Source: Anaerolineae bacterium (GTDB taxonomy: Bacteria > Chloroflexota > Anaerolineae > Aggregatilineales > Phototrophicaceae). From it: a DNA stretch of 64,000 nucleotides. A model generated the notes under the pieces. It worked only from the letters and a program-made list of their open reading frames with translations. It did no database searches and was not told the DNA's origin. Shown here in pieces: positions 43,398 through 52,252 of the stretch; within the stretch, counting starts at the first letter, position 1; each line of letters opens with the position of its first letter. The stretch is taken from contig JAHDWN010000008.1 of NCBI GenBank assembly GCA_023382675.1, positions 111,322 through 175,321 of the forward strand. The letters are read 5' to 3'. Both the position numbers and the translations under genes were made by a program.

Positions 43398-43518
43398 GCG
43401 CGCGCGTGATTGACCCCGTCGGCCCCGTGAGTACAAAAAGTGTCAATATGACAAGTCCGCTGCATTCCAGCGGGCTTTTTGATTCTTGCACATTCGAGAG
43501 AATCTGATCGCGGGTTCA
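43398..43518 (+). repeat. Dispersed ~120 bp intergenic repeat, copy 2
   Basis: Same orientation and near-identical to 14231-14351 (see copy 1). It begins directly after the permease stop codon and includes that operon's terminator. Together the copies frame a ~29 kb block. Confidence 0.9.
43453..43480 (+). terminator. Rho-independent terminator within repeat copy 2
   Basis: AAGTCCGCTG and CAGCGGGCTT pair (one G-U) and are followed by five T. It ends the ABC exporter unit. Confidence 0.85.
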
Positions 43519-44038
43519 ACCAGCCTTGATGGAAGGTCGATTCTTATATCATTGCCGGTGGGTAAGTCTTGCTGGCCGATGCCGATCTCGAATTGCTTGA
43601 CCTCGAACCCTGGAGGTTATTGAGAGCCAAAGAATCTGCGTTAGCCGGCTGGATCACGACAGTAAAGCCCAGGCGCTCCAGTTCGCGGACATGCCGGCAG
43701 CAATTGGCGGTGCTTGCAGGTATCCCGGACTGACTTGACAACAGGCTTGTCCGCACCAGATCGGAGACGACCTCTATGCTGGCCTGGCGTCACCGGCCAG
43801 TCTGCTCCATTTTCATGCTTGGCAGTGAACGTCGGTCATGATGACTTGACAATCCAGCAGTTGCCAGCCCCACTAATCCGCTGCCGAAAGGCACTGCAAC
43901 CCTGCCCGTTTCAGGGACAGGTTGAGGCAATTCATATCAGTCCCAATTCTCAATGAATGCGATATAGGTTAATATCAACGGCAATGAAGTTAGCCTCATA
44001 GATTCTCCGAGCAACCTGCAGAATATCAGAGGCAATAT
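43519..44038. other. Intergenic region, possible decayed coding sequence
   Basis: About 520 bases with no complete gene. A minus-strand frame near 43560-43750 contains a protein-like stretch (RELERLGFTVVIQPA) reminiscent of broken transposase or reductase remnants, but it is too short to name. The upstream region of the hybrid kinase gene has AT-rich sequence around 43970-44010 that may hold its promoter. Confidence 0.35.
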
Positions 44039-47000
44039 ATGTTAAGTAGATTATTGGGCAGGGAAGCGGGTTTCTTTTCACACTATTCCCGATCCACTTC
44101 GATCAACTTGCGCGCACAACTTCTGCTCACATTTCTGCTGGTGGGTTTGCTTCCACTGGTCGCCACAAGTATTATCAATATCGTTCTTACCAGCAACTTA
44201 TTACGCGGATCACAAATCGATGACGAACAGGCGCGTCTTAAGGGTGTTGTGAGCGATATTGAACGTTTTCTGGAAGCTACGACGGGTGATATCCTCATCC
44301 TCAGTCATTCTATCGCCATGCAGCAGATGGCACATGCGATAGCCAACCACGAATCGTTGATTATTCCGCAGGCACGAGAGGCGCTTGCCACCGAATTTCA
44401 GAATTTTGCCCGTCGGCGCAATACGGGCGATCAGCATGTGTATGCTCATGTACGCTTCCTAGACGTGGAAGGGTTTGAACTGGTTCGGGTCGATAACATA
44501 GACGACCAGCCCACCATTATCAGTACATATAATTTCCGCAGCACCGAAACCTATTTTCTTCAGGCTCGTGATTTGCCACCAGATGGCGTCTATGTCTCAC
44601 CAATCTTTTTGTTCGAGGAATACGGCATGATCCAGGTGCCACACACACCGGTCATGAATTACAGCACGCCGATCTATGCGGATGATGAGTTAGTCGGTGT
44701 ATTGGTCACGGATGTATGGGCGCAAGGGTTTCTCGATCTGGTTCAATCTAATTTGCTTTCCCAGACAACAGCATTTCTCGCCGACCAGGATGGCTACTAT
44801 CTTTCCCATCCAGACACGAGCCGGTTATTTGGACGCGAACTAAACACACGCTTCCGGGTGCAAACCGACTATCCGGCTTTGGCCAGTGCGCTGGATTCAG
44901 ATGGGGCCGGAACGCTTGATCTAGATGATACCTTAGCGGTTTACCAGATCGTTAGCCCACCATGGCAATCCGATTTCCATTGGATCGTGTTTTCGCTGCG
45001 CTCGTTCGAAGCCGTACTCACCCCGGTGCGGCAGCAGGAACGCACCCTGTTGCTGGCATTTTTGCTTGTGGGTAGCGTCGTAACGGTGATTGCGTTGGTC
45101 TTCGTTCGCAACTTCACGCGCCCTATTGCCCAACTGACGCGAACCTCATCGCTCATTGCCGCCGGTGACTTGACGCAACGTGCTGCTATAAAGCGCCGCG
45201 ATGAAATTGGTATGCTCGCACAGTCATTTAACACGATGACCGAGCAAATGAGTGCGCTGATTAATCATCTGGAAGATGTGGTGCGAGCACGTACCCGCGA
45301 TTTGCGAGTGGCAGCTGATGTGTCTAAACAAATCACCACTGTATTGGACATCGAGAAACTATTACAGCGTGTGGTGATCCTGACGGCAACCAGTTTTGGT
45401 TTCAATGCCGTGTTCATATTTCTCTTCAAAAAAGATGATCAGCGGCTCGTGTGCGCGGCTGGCTCTAATCACGAGGGACAGACGGTGACAGAAAGGAAGC
45501 AATATGATATCGCTATTGACGTCGAAAACAACATTATTGCCCAGGCAGCACGTTCACGCAAAACGGAAACGCTCAGCGAGCTCGCAGAAGTCCCGGTGAG
45601 ATCGTCGCCGCACCACTTTCCTGAGACGCGCTCCGAACTCGCTATTCCAATGCTGCTTGGTGACCGTCTTTTGGGGGTATTTGACTTACAATCCGATGTT
45701 GTCCACCGCTTCAACGAGGAAGATTTGCATGTACTGACCTCGCTGGCAGAACAGATTGCTGTCGCGGTACGCAACGCTCAACTTTTCGCAAAAGCGCAGG
45801 TCGCTCAAAAGACGGCTGAGACAGCCAATAAGGCAAAGAGTATTTTTCTCGCAAATATGAGTCACGAGCTACGGACGCCACTGAATGCCATTTTGGGTTT
45901 TTCACAGTTAATCGCACGTGATCCGGCGATAACGCCCTCTCAGCAGGAATACCTGGCTACTATCTGTCGCAGCGGGGACTTTTTGCTGCAACTCATTAAC
46001 AGCGTGCTGGAAATGTCCAAGATTGAAGCAGGAAGAGTTTCGCTCAACACCTCACGTTTCGATCTCCACGATATGCTTCACGACCTCGAAGAAATGCTCA
46101 AAATGCGTGCCGAGCGTAAAGGGTTGCTGCTGAAGTTCGACATGGTTAACCACGTTCCACGTTATGTCGCGACCGACGAAAACAAATTGCGTCAGGTGCT
46201 CATCAATTTGATTGGCAACGGTCTCAAGTTTACCGAAACTGGCGGAATCACAGTCCGAATTCGATTCCAGCCGGAAGATGTGTTCATCTTTGAGGTGGAA
46301 GATACCGGTTGTGGGATCGATGCGGCAGAAATTGATCAAGTTTTCGACATATTTTTCCAGACCCAGAGGGGGCAGCAATTGCATGATGGGACGGGTCTTG
46401 GCCTGTCCATCAGCAGACAATTTGTGCAGCTGATGGGGGGCAATATTACAGTCGAAAGTGAACTAGGTAGAGGCTCGACTTTTACTTTCGAAATTCGTGC
46501 CAAGTCCTGGCAAGCTACCGAGGTTGAATCGGCGCAGGTCCGTAAACAGGTTGTCGGGCTTGCCCCCGGTCAGCGTGATTTTCGGATTCTGATTGTCGAG
46601 GACAAGGTTGAGAGTCGGATCTTTTTAACCAAATTGCTAGAGTCAATTGGGTTTCATGTACTGGAAGCAGCCAATGGGCGCGAAGCGATTGATCTTTGGG
46701 AAAGTTGGAAGCCTCACCTGATTTTGATGGATATGTTGATGCCTGTCATGGATGGGTATGCTGCTACTCGACACATCAAAATGCACACGGGAGATCAAGG
46801 ACCTTCCATCATCGCGATGACCGCCCATGTCTTCGAGCATGAGCGTATGCAGATCATAGCAAGTGGGTGCGATGAGATTATTCACAAACCCATTCGAGAA
46901 GACGAAATCCTACGGAAAATTCAAGATCATCTTGGCGTGGAATATACCTACCAGTATACGACGCAACCCCGACCCCTTGCCGGAAAGAGGGAGGATGTGC

Positions 47001-47206
47001 TTTCACCGGACGTCTTTTATGATCTTCCTCTGGAATGGGTGACAGAGCTTCACAACGTGGCAATGTCTGCCAAAAGAGAGCAATCCCTCCAGGTTATTGA
47101 AAAGATCAGTCAAACCCACCCCGCGATTTCAGCCTCCTTGATCGAACTGGTCAACAGCTTCCGATTTGACAAAATCATGGCCCTCACTAAGCCAATAGTA
47201 ATGTAA
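44039..47206 (+). CDS. Hybrid sensor histidine kinase (Cache-HAMP-GAF-HisKA-HATPase-REC)
   Basis: A 1055-residue membrane kinase. A first membrane segment at about 22-48, a double-Cache-like extracytoplasmic sensor (about 55-325), a second membrane segment (about 335-360) and HAMP (FTRPIAQLTRTSSLIAAGDL). Then a GAF domain (about 430-590), HisKA with H609 in NMSHELRTPLNAIL, HATPase boxes NKLRQVLINLIGNGLKF and DGTGLGLSIS, and a receiver with phosphoacceptor D898 (LILMDMLMPVMDG). The C-terminal ~80 residues may form a short Hpt-like helix. AGAGG lies before ATG. It sits upstream of the sugar transporter and probably senses the same ligand class. Confidence 0.9.
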   Translation: MLSRLLGREAGFFSHYSRSTSINLRAQLLLTFLLVGLLPLVATSIINIVLTSNLLRGSQIDDEQARLKGVVSDIERFLEATTGDILILSHSIAMQQMAHAIANHESLIIPQAREALATEFQNFARRRNTGDQHVYAHVRFLDVEGFELVRVDNIDDQPTIISTYNFRSTETYFLQARDLPPDGVYVSPIFLFEEYGMIQVPHTPVMNYSTPIYADDELVGVLVTDVWAQGFLDLVQSNLLSQTTAFLADQDGYYLSHPDTSRLFGRELNTRFRVQTDYPALASALDSDGAGTLDLDDTLAVYQIVSPPWQSDFHWIVFSLRSFEAVLTPVRQQERTLLLAFLLVGSVVTVIALVFVRNFTRPIAQLTRTSSLIAAGDLTQRAAIKRRDEIGMLAQSFNTMTEQMSALINHLEDVVRARTRDLRVAADVSKQITTVLDIEKLLQRVVILTATSFGFNAVFIFLFKKDDQRLVCAAGSNHEGQTVTERKQYDIAIDVENNIIAQAARSRKTETLSELAEVPVRSSPHHFPETRSELAIPMLLGDRLLGVFDLQSDVVHRFNEEDLHVLTSLAEQIAVAVRNAQLFAKAQVAQKTAETANKAKSIFLANMSHELRTPLNAILGFSQLIARDPAITPSQQEYLATICRSGDFLLQLINSVLEMSKIEAGRVSLNTSRFDLHDMLHDLEEMLKMRAERKGLLLKFDMVNHVPRYVATDENKLRQVLINLIGNGLKFTETGGITVRIRFQPEDVFIFEVEDTGCGIDAAEIDQVFDIFFQTQRGQQLHDGTGLGLSISRQFVQLMGGNITVESELGRGSTFTFEIRAKSWQATEVESAQVRKQVVGLAPGQRDFRILIVEDKVESRIFLTKLLESIGFHVLEAANGREAIDLWESWKPHLILMDMLMPVMDGYAATRHIKMHTGDQGPSIIAMTAHVFEHERMQIIASGCDEIIHKPIREDEILRKIQDHLGVEYTYQYTTQPRPLAGKREDVLSPDVFYDLPLEWVTELHNVAMSAKREQSLQVIEKISQTHPAISASLIELVNSFRFDKIMALTKPIVM

Positions 47207-47268
47207 CAAGATTTAGCCAGCCGTCTAGTGGATTCTGGTCCACTGTCCAATGTAGCAGAACACCTTTT

Positions 47269-47301
47269 GCGACACAATCATGATCCCAAATAGTGTGTCG
47301 C
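47269..47301 (+). promoter_or_regulatory. Inverted repeat upstream of the binding-protein gene
   Basis: GCGACACA and TGTGTCGC form an eight-pair stem, about 68 bp before the start codon. It may be an operator or a terminator for the kinase gene; there is no T-run. Confidence 0.4.
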
Positions 47302-47368
47302 GTAGTCGTTCCGCGCCCTGTGACGTTGAACGTGAGACGTAAAGTTCAAATATAAGGAGTTCTGAATC

Positions 47369-49321
47369 ATGAAGAGATGGCTGAGTTTTCTCCTGTTAGC
47401 ACTTGTCTTGCTGCTGGGTGCAGCCTCTGTCACCGTCGCGCAGGACATGAACCCTGCGCTGGAAGACGGCAAGATCACCATCGCCTGGATTCCAAAAGCG
47501 CTAAATAACCCGGTCTTCGAGGTTGGCAAAGTCGGCTGCGAAACGGCGGCTGCCGAACTGACCGAGGCAGGCCCGTATGAGGTTGAATGCCTCTATATGG
47601 GTTCGGTGGCGTCGGACATGGCGGAACAGGCGCGGGTGATGGCAGATGCTGTGGCACAGGGCGTGGACGCACTGGCGGTGTCCTGCAACAACGGGGCTGG
47701 CTGCGTGGATCCGATTAATGCTGCCGCCGAAGCAGGAATCGAAGTGATGACGTGGGATTCGGATTCGGATCCGTCGGCACGGTTTACCTACCTGGGCGTC
47801 AGCAACTATGACGGCGGACGCGCTGCTGCCCTTCTGCTATTGAACGAAATGGGTGATGAGGGCACCGTGGCGCTGCTGACGGGTGTTCCGGGCGCTCCCA
47901 ACCTCGAAGAGCGTATTCGCGGCTTCCAGGACGTGATGGCGGGCTATCCCGGCATCGAAATCGTAACGACTGTTGCCGGCAACGACGACATCAACCAGAG
48001 CGTGCAGGTGGTCGAAGAGACGATGCAGACCTATCCCGACCTCAACGGCTGGTTCTTTGTCGGCCTGTGGCCGCTGTTCGCAGGTGAAGGTGCGATGCCG
48101 CTGTGGGAAGCAGCCACTGCCAACGGCCTGAAGACGATCAGCTTTGATACGTTGCCGGTTGAACTGGACTTCATGAAGGCTGGTCTGGTGCATGGATTGG
48201 TCGGTCAGAAATACTGGGGCTGGGGTTACGATACGATCTACATGATCTACGACAGAATCGTCAACGGTGCGGAATTTGCGGACTGGACCGACAGTGGCAT
48301 GGACATCGTGACGGTCAACAACGTCGATGCGATGGCTGAGGCATGGGCAAATAGTGACTTCACCCAACCACTACCGCCCGCCTACCTACCGGACGATGGC
48401 ACACTGACCATTGCCTGGATTCCAAAAGCACTGAATAACCCGGTCTTCGAGGTTGGCAAGGTCGGCTGCGAAACGGCGGCTGCCGAACTGTCCGAGGCCG
48501 GCCCGGTTGAGGTGGAATGCCTCTATATGGGTTCGGTGGCATCGGATATGGCGGAACAGGCGCGAGTGATGGCTGACGCAGTCGCGCAGGGCGTGGATGC
48601 GATCGCGGTGTCCTGCAACAACGGTGCCGGCTGTGTGGATCCGATTAATGCCGCGGTCGAAGCGGGCATCCCGGTCATGACCTGGGATTCCGACGCTGAC
48701 CCCTCCGGGCGTTTCACCTACCTGGGCGTCAGCAACTACGATGGGGGACGTGCTGCCGCCGAGTTGCTTATCCATGAAATGGGCGAGACAGGCAAGGTCG
48801 CGCTGCTGACCGGCGTTCCGGGCGCTCCCAACCTCGAAGAACGTATTCGCGGCTTCCAGGACTACATAGCGGACTATCCCGGTATCGAAATTGTGACCAC
48901 CGTCGCCGGTAACGATGACATCAACCAGAGCGTGCAGGTGGTTGAAGAGACGATGCAGTCCTACCCCGACCTCAACGGCTGGTTCTTTGTCGGTCTGTGG
49001 CCGCTGTTCGCCGGTGAAGGCGCAATGCCGCTGTGGGAAGCCGCCACCGCCAACGGCATGAAGACAATCAGCTTCGACACGCTGCCCGTTGAATTGGACT
49101 TCATGAAGGCAGGCCTGGTGCATGGACTGGTCGGTCAGAAGTACTGGGGCTGGGGCTACGATACGGTCTACATGATCTATAACCACATCCTGAACGCTCA
49201 ACCCTTTGCGGATTGGACCGATAGTGGCATGGACATCGTGACGGTCAACAACGTCGATGCGATGGCTGAGGCATGGGCAAATAGTGACTTCACCCAGCCG
49301 CTGCCACCTGCTTACCCCTGA
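47369..49321 (+). CDS. Sugar-type periplasmic binding protein, internally duplicated (two binding domains)
   Basis: A 650-residue exported protein: a signal peptide (about 1-24), then two copies of a ~310-residue Peripla_BP_4-type domain, the RbsB-like class used by CUT2 sugar transporters. Each copy starts with IAWIPKALNNPVFEVGKVGC and has VAQGVDA, MTWDSD, YLGVSNYDGGRAAA, LLTGVPGAPNLEERIRGFQD, GWFFVGLWPLFAGEGAMPLW and GLVGQKYWGWGYDT. The unit length is exactly 930 bp. No linker of note separates them. Family members normally have one domain of 300-350 residues. A TATAAGGAG site precedes ATG. The ATPase and permease follow. Confidence 0.93.
   Translation: MKRWLSFLLLALVLLLGAASVTVAQDMNPALEDGKITIAWIPKALNNPVFEVGKVGCETAAAELTEAGPYEVECLYMGSVASDMAEQARVMADAVAQGVDALAVSCNNGAGCVDPINAAAEAGIEVMTWDSDSDPSARFTYLGVSNYDGGRAAALLLLNEMGDEGTVALLTGVPGAPNLEERIRGFQDVMAGYPGIEIVTTVAGNDDINQSVQVVEETMQTYPDLNGWFFVGLWPLFAGEGAMPLWEAATANGLKTISFDTLPVELDFMKAGLVHGLVGQKYWGWGYDTIYMIYDRIVNGAEFADWTDSGMDIVTVNNVDAMAEAWANSDFTQPLPPAYLPDDGTLTIAWIPKALNNPVFEVGKVGCETAAAELSEAGPVEVECLYMGSVASDMAEQARVMADAVAQGVDAIAVSCNNGAGCVDPINAAVEAGIPVMTWDSDADPSGRFTYLGVSNYDGGRAAAELLIHEMGETGKVALLTGVPGAPNLEERIRGFQDYIADYPGIEIVTTVAGNDDINQSVQVVEETMQSYPDLNGWFFVGLWPLFAGEGAMPLWEAATANGMKTISFDTLPVELDFMKAGLVHGLVGQKYWGWGYDTVYMIYNHILNAQPFADWTDSGMDIVTVNNVDAMAEAWANSDFTQPLPPAYP
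47465..49318 (+). repeat. Intragenic tandem duplication, 2 x ~930 bp
   Basis: Unit 1 (47465-48394) and unit 2 (48395-49318) align without frame gaps. Long stretches are identical, including the last ~70 bases of each unit. Differences are mostly third-position changes. Confidence 0.93.
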
Positions 49322-49362
49322 CCATGTCACTTGTGTAGTATGATTCCGTAGACGGCAGATAG

Positions 49363-49396
49363 TACGCTGGTGGAGAGAGCAAACTCCACCAGCGTA
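49363..49396 (+). promoter_or_regulatory. Perfect 13-bp inverted repeat between binding protein and ATPase genes
   Basis: TACGCTGGTGGAG (49363-49375) and CTCCACCAGCGTA (49384-49396) pair perfectly around an eight-base loop. The distal arm ends on the A of the ATG at 49396. Such stem-loops behind binding-protein genes commonly protect the upstream mRNA and reduce downstream expression. Confidence 0.85.
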
Positions 49397-50949
49397 TGCG
49401 ATTGTTTCGTTCGAGGTGTGCTTTGGCAGTTCAACCTATTCTCCGTGTTGAAGGCGTCTCGAAAACCTTCCCCGGCGTGCAGGCGCTAGATAACGTAAAC
49501 TTCGCCATCAACCCCGGCGAGGTGGTGGCACTAGTCGGTGAGAACGGTGCAGGTAAATCCACCCTAATGAAGATCCTGTCCGGCGCCTACCGGCGCGATT
49601 CCGGCACCATCTATCTGGATGGAAAGCCAGTAGAACTAGGCGACCCATACGGTGCTCAACAGATGGGCATTTCGACGATCTACCAGGAATTCAACCTGAC
49701 TCCTACTCAGACCGTTGCTGCTAATGTGTTCATCAGCCGCGAACCACTTGCCAGGGGCATACTCGGGCGTCTGGGTTTTGTCGACCGCGCCCGTATGGAA
49801 GCCGAGGCGCAAACCCTGTTAGATATGGTGGGCACCGCCGTTTCTCCGGATGCCGTTATCCGCAGCCTTTCCGTAGCGGAACGCCAGCTTGTCGAAATCG
49901 CGAAAGCGCTGGCTGTGGACGCACGAATTATCATCATGGACGAGCCGACTTCTGCCCTCGGCGATGAAGAAGTCCATAAATTATTCGAAATCGTCCGGGC
50001 TTTGAAAGCACAGGGGCGCAGCGTTATTTTTATCACCCACCGACTGGAAGAAATATTCGAGATTGCGGATCGCATCGTCGTCCTGCGCGACGGTCAATAT
50101 GTCGGCGAGTTGAAAATCGCTGAAGCGACCATTGATAAGATCATTTCACTCATGGTCGGGCGAGAGATCGACGAAATATATCATAAAGAAGCAGCTCAAA
50201 TCGGCGAAGTGATCCTTGAAGTCAAAAACCTGGCCGCTACGGGTGTGATTAAGGATGTGAGCTTTGATCTGAGACGGGGCGAGATTCTCGGCATAGCGGG
50301 TCTGGTCGGCGCAGGTCGTACAGAAACCGCCCGCATCCTGTTTGGTGCTGATCCCAAAGCGTCTGGCGAAATATGGGTCGAAGGACGCCTCGCCCACATC
50401 CGTACACCGGAGGATGCCCTGCGCGCCGGAATCGGGCTTGTGCCCGAAGATCGCGGCCAACAAGGACTGGTGCTTCAACTCTCCGTGCTCAACAACCTCG
50501 TCATGCCCACGCTTTCGCGCTTTGCCAAGCGTGGTTGGGTCGATCGCAGCGGAATTACCAGCACAGCCCAGGACTATGTAGATAAGCTCACGATCCGCAC
50601 ACCCAACCTTGAACAGAAGACAATGTTTCTATCCGGCGGTAACCAGCAGAAGGTCGTCGTCGCCAAGTGGTTGCTCTCTAACCCAAAAATTCTGATCCTA
50701 GACGAGCCAACACGCGGTATCGACGTGGGCGCCAAGGCCGAAATTCATGCTCTTATGAGTGAGTTGGCAAAGCAGGGTATGGGCATTATCATGATTTCAT
50801 CGGAAATGCCGGAGATTCTAGCAATGAGTGATCGAATCGTGGTCATGCATGAGCGCCGTGTGACTGCGATTCTGGATCGCAAGGAAGCAACACAGGAGTT
50901 AATAATGGCATTTGCCACCGGGCAGGCCACAGAGGGAGCAATGCAATGA
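49396..50949 (+). CDS. Sugar ABC transporter ATP-binding protein (RbsA/MglA type)
   Basis: A ~517-residue protein with two tandem ATPase domains, as in CUT2 transporters. The first has Walker A GENGAGKSTLMKIL, signature LSVAERQLVEIAKAL and Walker B IIIMDEPTSAL. The second has the degenerate P-loop LVGAGRTETARILFG, signature LSGGNQQKVVVAKWL and ILILDEPTRGIDVGAK. ATG 49396 overlaps the hairpin arm and lacks a ribosome site; TTG 49423 (AVQPILRVEGVSKTF) follows CGAGGTG and fits family starts better. The end overlaps the permease start by four bases. Confidence 0.93.
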   Translation: MRLFRSRCALAVQPILRVEGVSKTFPGVQALDNVNFAINPGEVVALVGENGAGKSTLMKILSGAYRRDSGTIYLDGKPVELGDPYGAQQMGISTIYQEFNLTPTQTVAANVFISREPLARGILGRLGFVDRARMEAEAQTLLDMVGTAVSPDAVIRSLSVAERQLVEIAKALAVDARIIIMDEPTSALGDEEVHKLFEIVRALKAQGRSVIFITHRLEEIFEIADRIVVLRDGQYVGELKIAEATIDKIISLMVGREIDEIYHKEAAQIGEVILEVKNLAATGVIKDVSFDLRRGEILGIAGLVGAGRTETARILFGADPKASGEIWVEGRLAHIRTPEDALRAGIGLVPEDRGQQGLVLQLSVLNNLVMPTLSRFAKRGWVDRSGITSTAQDYVDKLTIRTPNLEQKTMFLSGGNQQKVVVAKWLLSNPKILILDEPTRGIDVGAKAEIHALMSELAKQGMGIIMISSEMPEILAMSDRIVVMHERRVTAILDRKEATQELIMAFATGQATEGAMQ

Positions 50950-52088
50950 GTGAGACGACTGTAAACGATTCTGTTGGTTCTGTCGGCGCTAAGGGCCAAG
51001 TCTCTCCGGGTTTCTTTCTTCGGCTGTTTCGTGGGCAGGAGATTGGTATTTTCCTGGTGCTGGTCTTCATGATTATTGCGTTTACCCTGCTAACCATCCC
51101 GGAAGGCGAAAGCCTGTCCAGCCAGAAATTTCTAACGCCTGTAAATATCCAGAATATCTTGCTCAACTTCTCCTGGACTGCCATTGCCGCTTTTGGCGCG
51201 ACCATGGTCATCATCACGGCTGGAATTGACCTGTCTGTCGGTTCGGTAATGGCGTTGGCGGGGCTGGCAACCGCCTGGCTGCTTTCGCCGGATACGGCAC
51301 CAGCGATGTTCCTCAGTGGGGGTGAGGCGGTGCCAACCATTATCACGCCGCTGGCGATCCTCGTCGGACTCGGTGTTGGTGCGATCTGCGGCTTTCTGAA
51401 CGGGTTTTGGATCACGGTAGCCGGTTTGCCGCCTTTCATTGCGACTCTTGGTATGCTGCAAATCGCTCGCGGAATCACGTATGGCTGGTCACAAGGCTGG
51501 CCGGTGCAAAGACTGCCGCAGCATTTTACTGCAATCGGACGCCAGAACTTGCCGATTGGCAACTTCAATTTGCCGCTGCCGACGATCATCATGGTAATCG
51601 TGGCGGTGATTGCCTGGCTCTTCCTGACGCGCACGGTATGGGGTTATCGTGTCTTTGCCGTGGGCGGCAACGAACAGGCGGCACGGCTCTCCGGCATCAG
51701 CACCCGCCGAACCAAGTTGTTGGTCTATACTATCGCCGGTCTATTGGGTGGCGCCGGCGGTGTTCTGCTGACGTCTCGACTGGGTGTCGCCGCGCCGACT
51801 GCCGCTCAGGGTTACGAATTGGATGTGATCGCCGCAGTGGTGGTGGGTGGCACCAGCCTGATGGGCGGTGAAGGCAGCATCCTGGGCACACTTATCGGCG
51901 CTGCTATCATGGGCGTCCTTCGCACCGGGCTAAACCTGGCTGGTGTCCCGGCTTACTGGCTTCCGGCTGCTCAGGGCACGATTATCATTCTGGCGATTAC
52001 CCTCGACCAATGGTATCGCAGACAGCGTGGTGCACATGTGGGTTTCAGTAGGATGTTTGCCGGCTGGCTTCGAAGTGGAAGAGCTTGA
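50946..52088 (+). CDS. Sugar ABC transporter permease (RbsC type)
   Basis: A 380-residue multi-pass protein of the BPD_transp_2 family. Typical segments are GATMVIITAGIDLSVGSVMA, FNGFWITVAGLPPFIATLGM-like FLNGFWITVAGLPPFIATLG, YRVFAVGGNEQAARLSGI and GGTSLMGGEGSILGTLIGA. It forms the membrane channel with the RbsA-type ATPase; the start overlaps the ATPase stop (ATGA), so translation is coupled. The binding protein is encoded upstream. Substrate is probably a monosaccharide but cannot be named from sequence alone. Confidence 0.93.
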   Translation: MSETTVNDSVGSVGAKGQVSPGFFLRLFRGQEIGIFLVLVFMIIAFTLLTIPEGESLSSQKFLTPVNIQNILLNFSWTAIAAFGATMVIITAGIDLSVGSVMALAGLATAWLLSPDTAPAMFLSGGEAVPTIITPLAILVGLGVGAICGFLNGFWITVAGLPPFIATLGMLQIARGITYGWSQGWPVQRLPQHFTAIGRQNLPIGNFNLPLPTIIMVIVAVIAWLFLTRTVWGYRVFAVGGNEQAARLSGISTRRTKLLVYTIAGLLGGAGGVLLTSRLGVAAPTAAQGYELDVIAAVVVGGTSLMGGEGSILGTLIGAAIMGVLRTGLNLAGVPAYWLPAAQGTIIILAITLDQWYRRQRGAHVGFSRMFAGWLRSGRA

Positions 52089-52252
52089 GAGACTGACCGA
52101 AGACTTGAGGGGAGAAGTTAAGAAGCCATTTGGAAAGCCCACGGTTGTAGGGGCGAGACATGCCTCACCCTACCGGAGAAAGACCTTTTCAAACCGTCTC
52201 GGGGGATGATACCAACGGCTTCCCCCCATAATCGTGATTGGCGGCCTAAATA

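Noticed and set aside
14231..43518. The ~120 bp repeats as phage/integrase attachment sites
   Set aside because: No integrase or tRNA gene lies near either copy, and the repeat core is a terminator. Insertion by recombination remains possible but att sites cannot be claimed.
43544..43756. Minus-strand ORF as a transposase gene
   Set aside because: Only a short stretch is protein-like, there are no terminal inverted repeats, and no catalytic residues can be placed. Kept only as possible decayed sequence.
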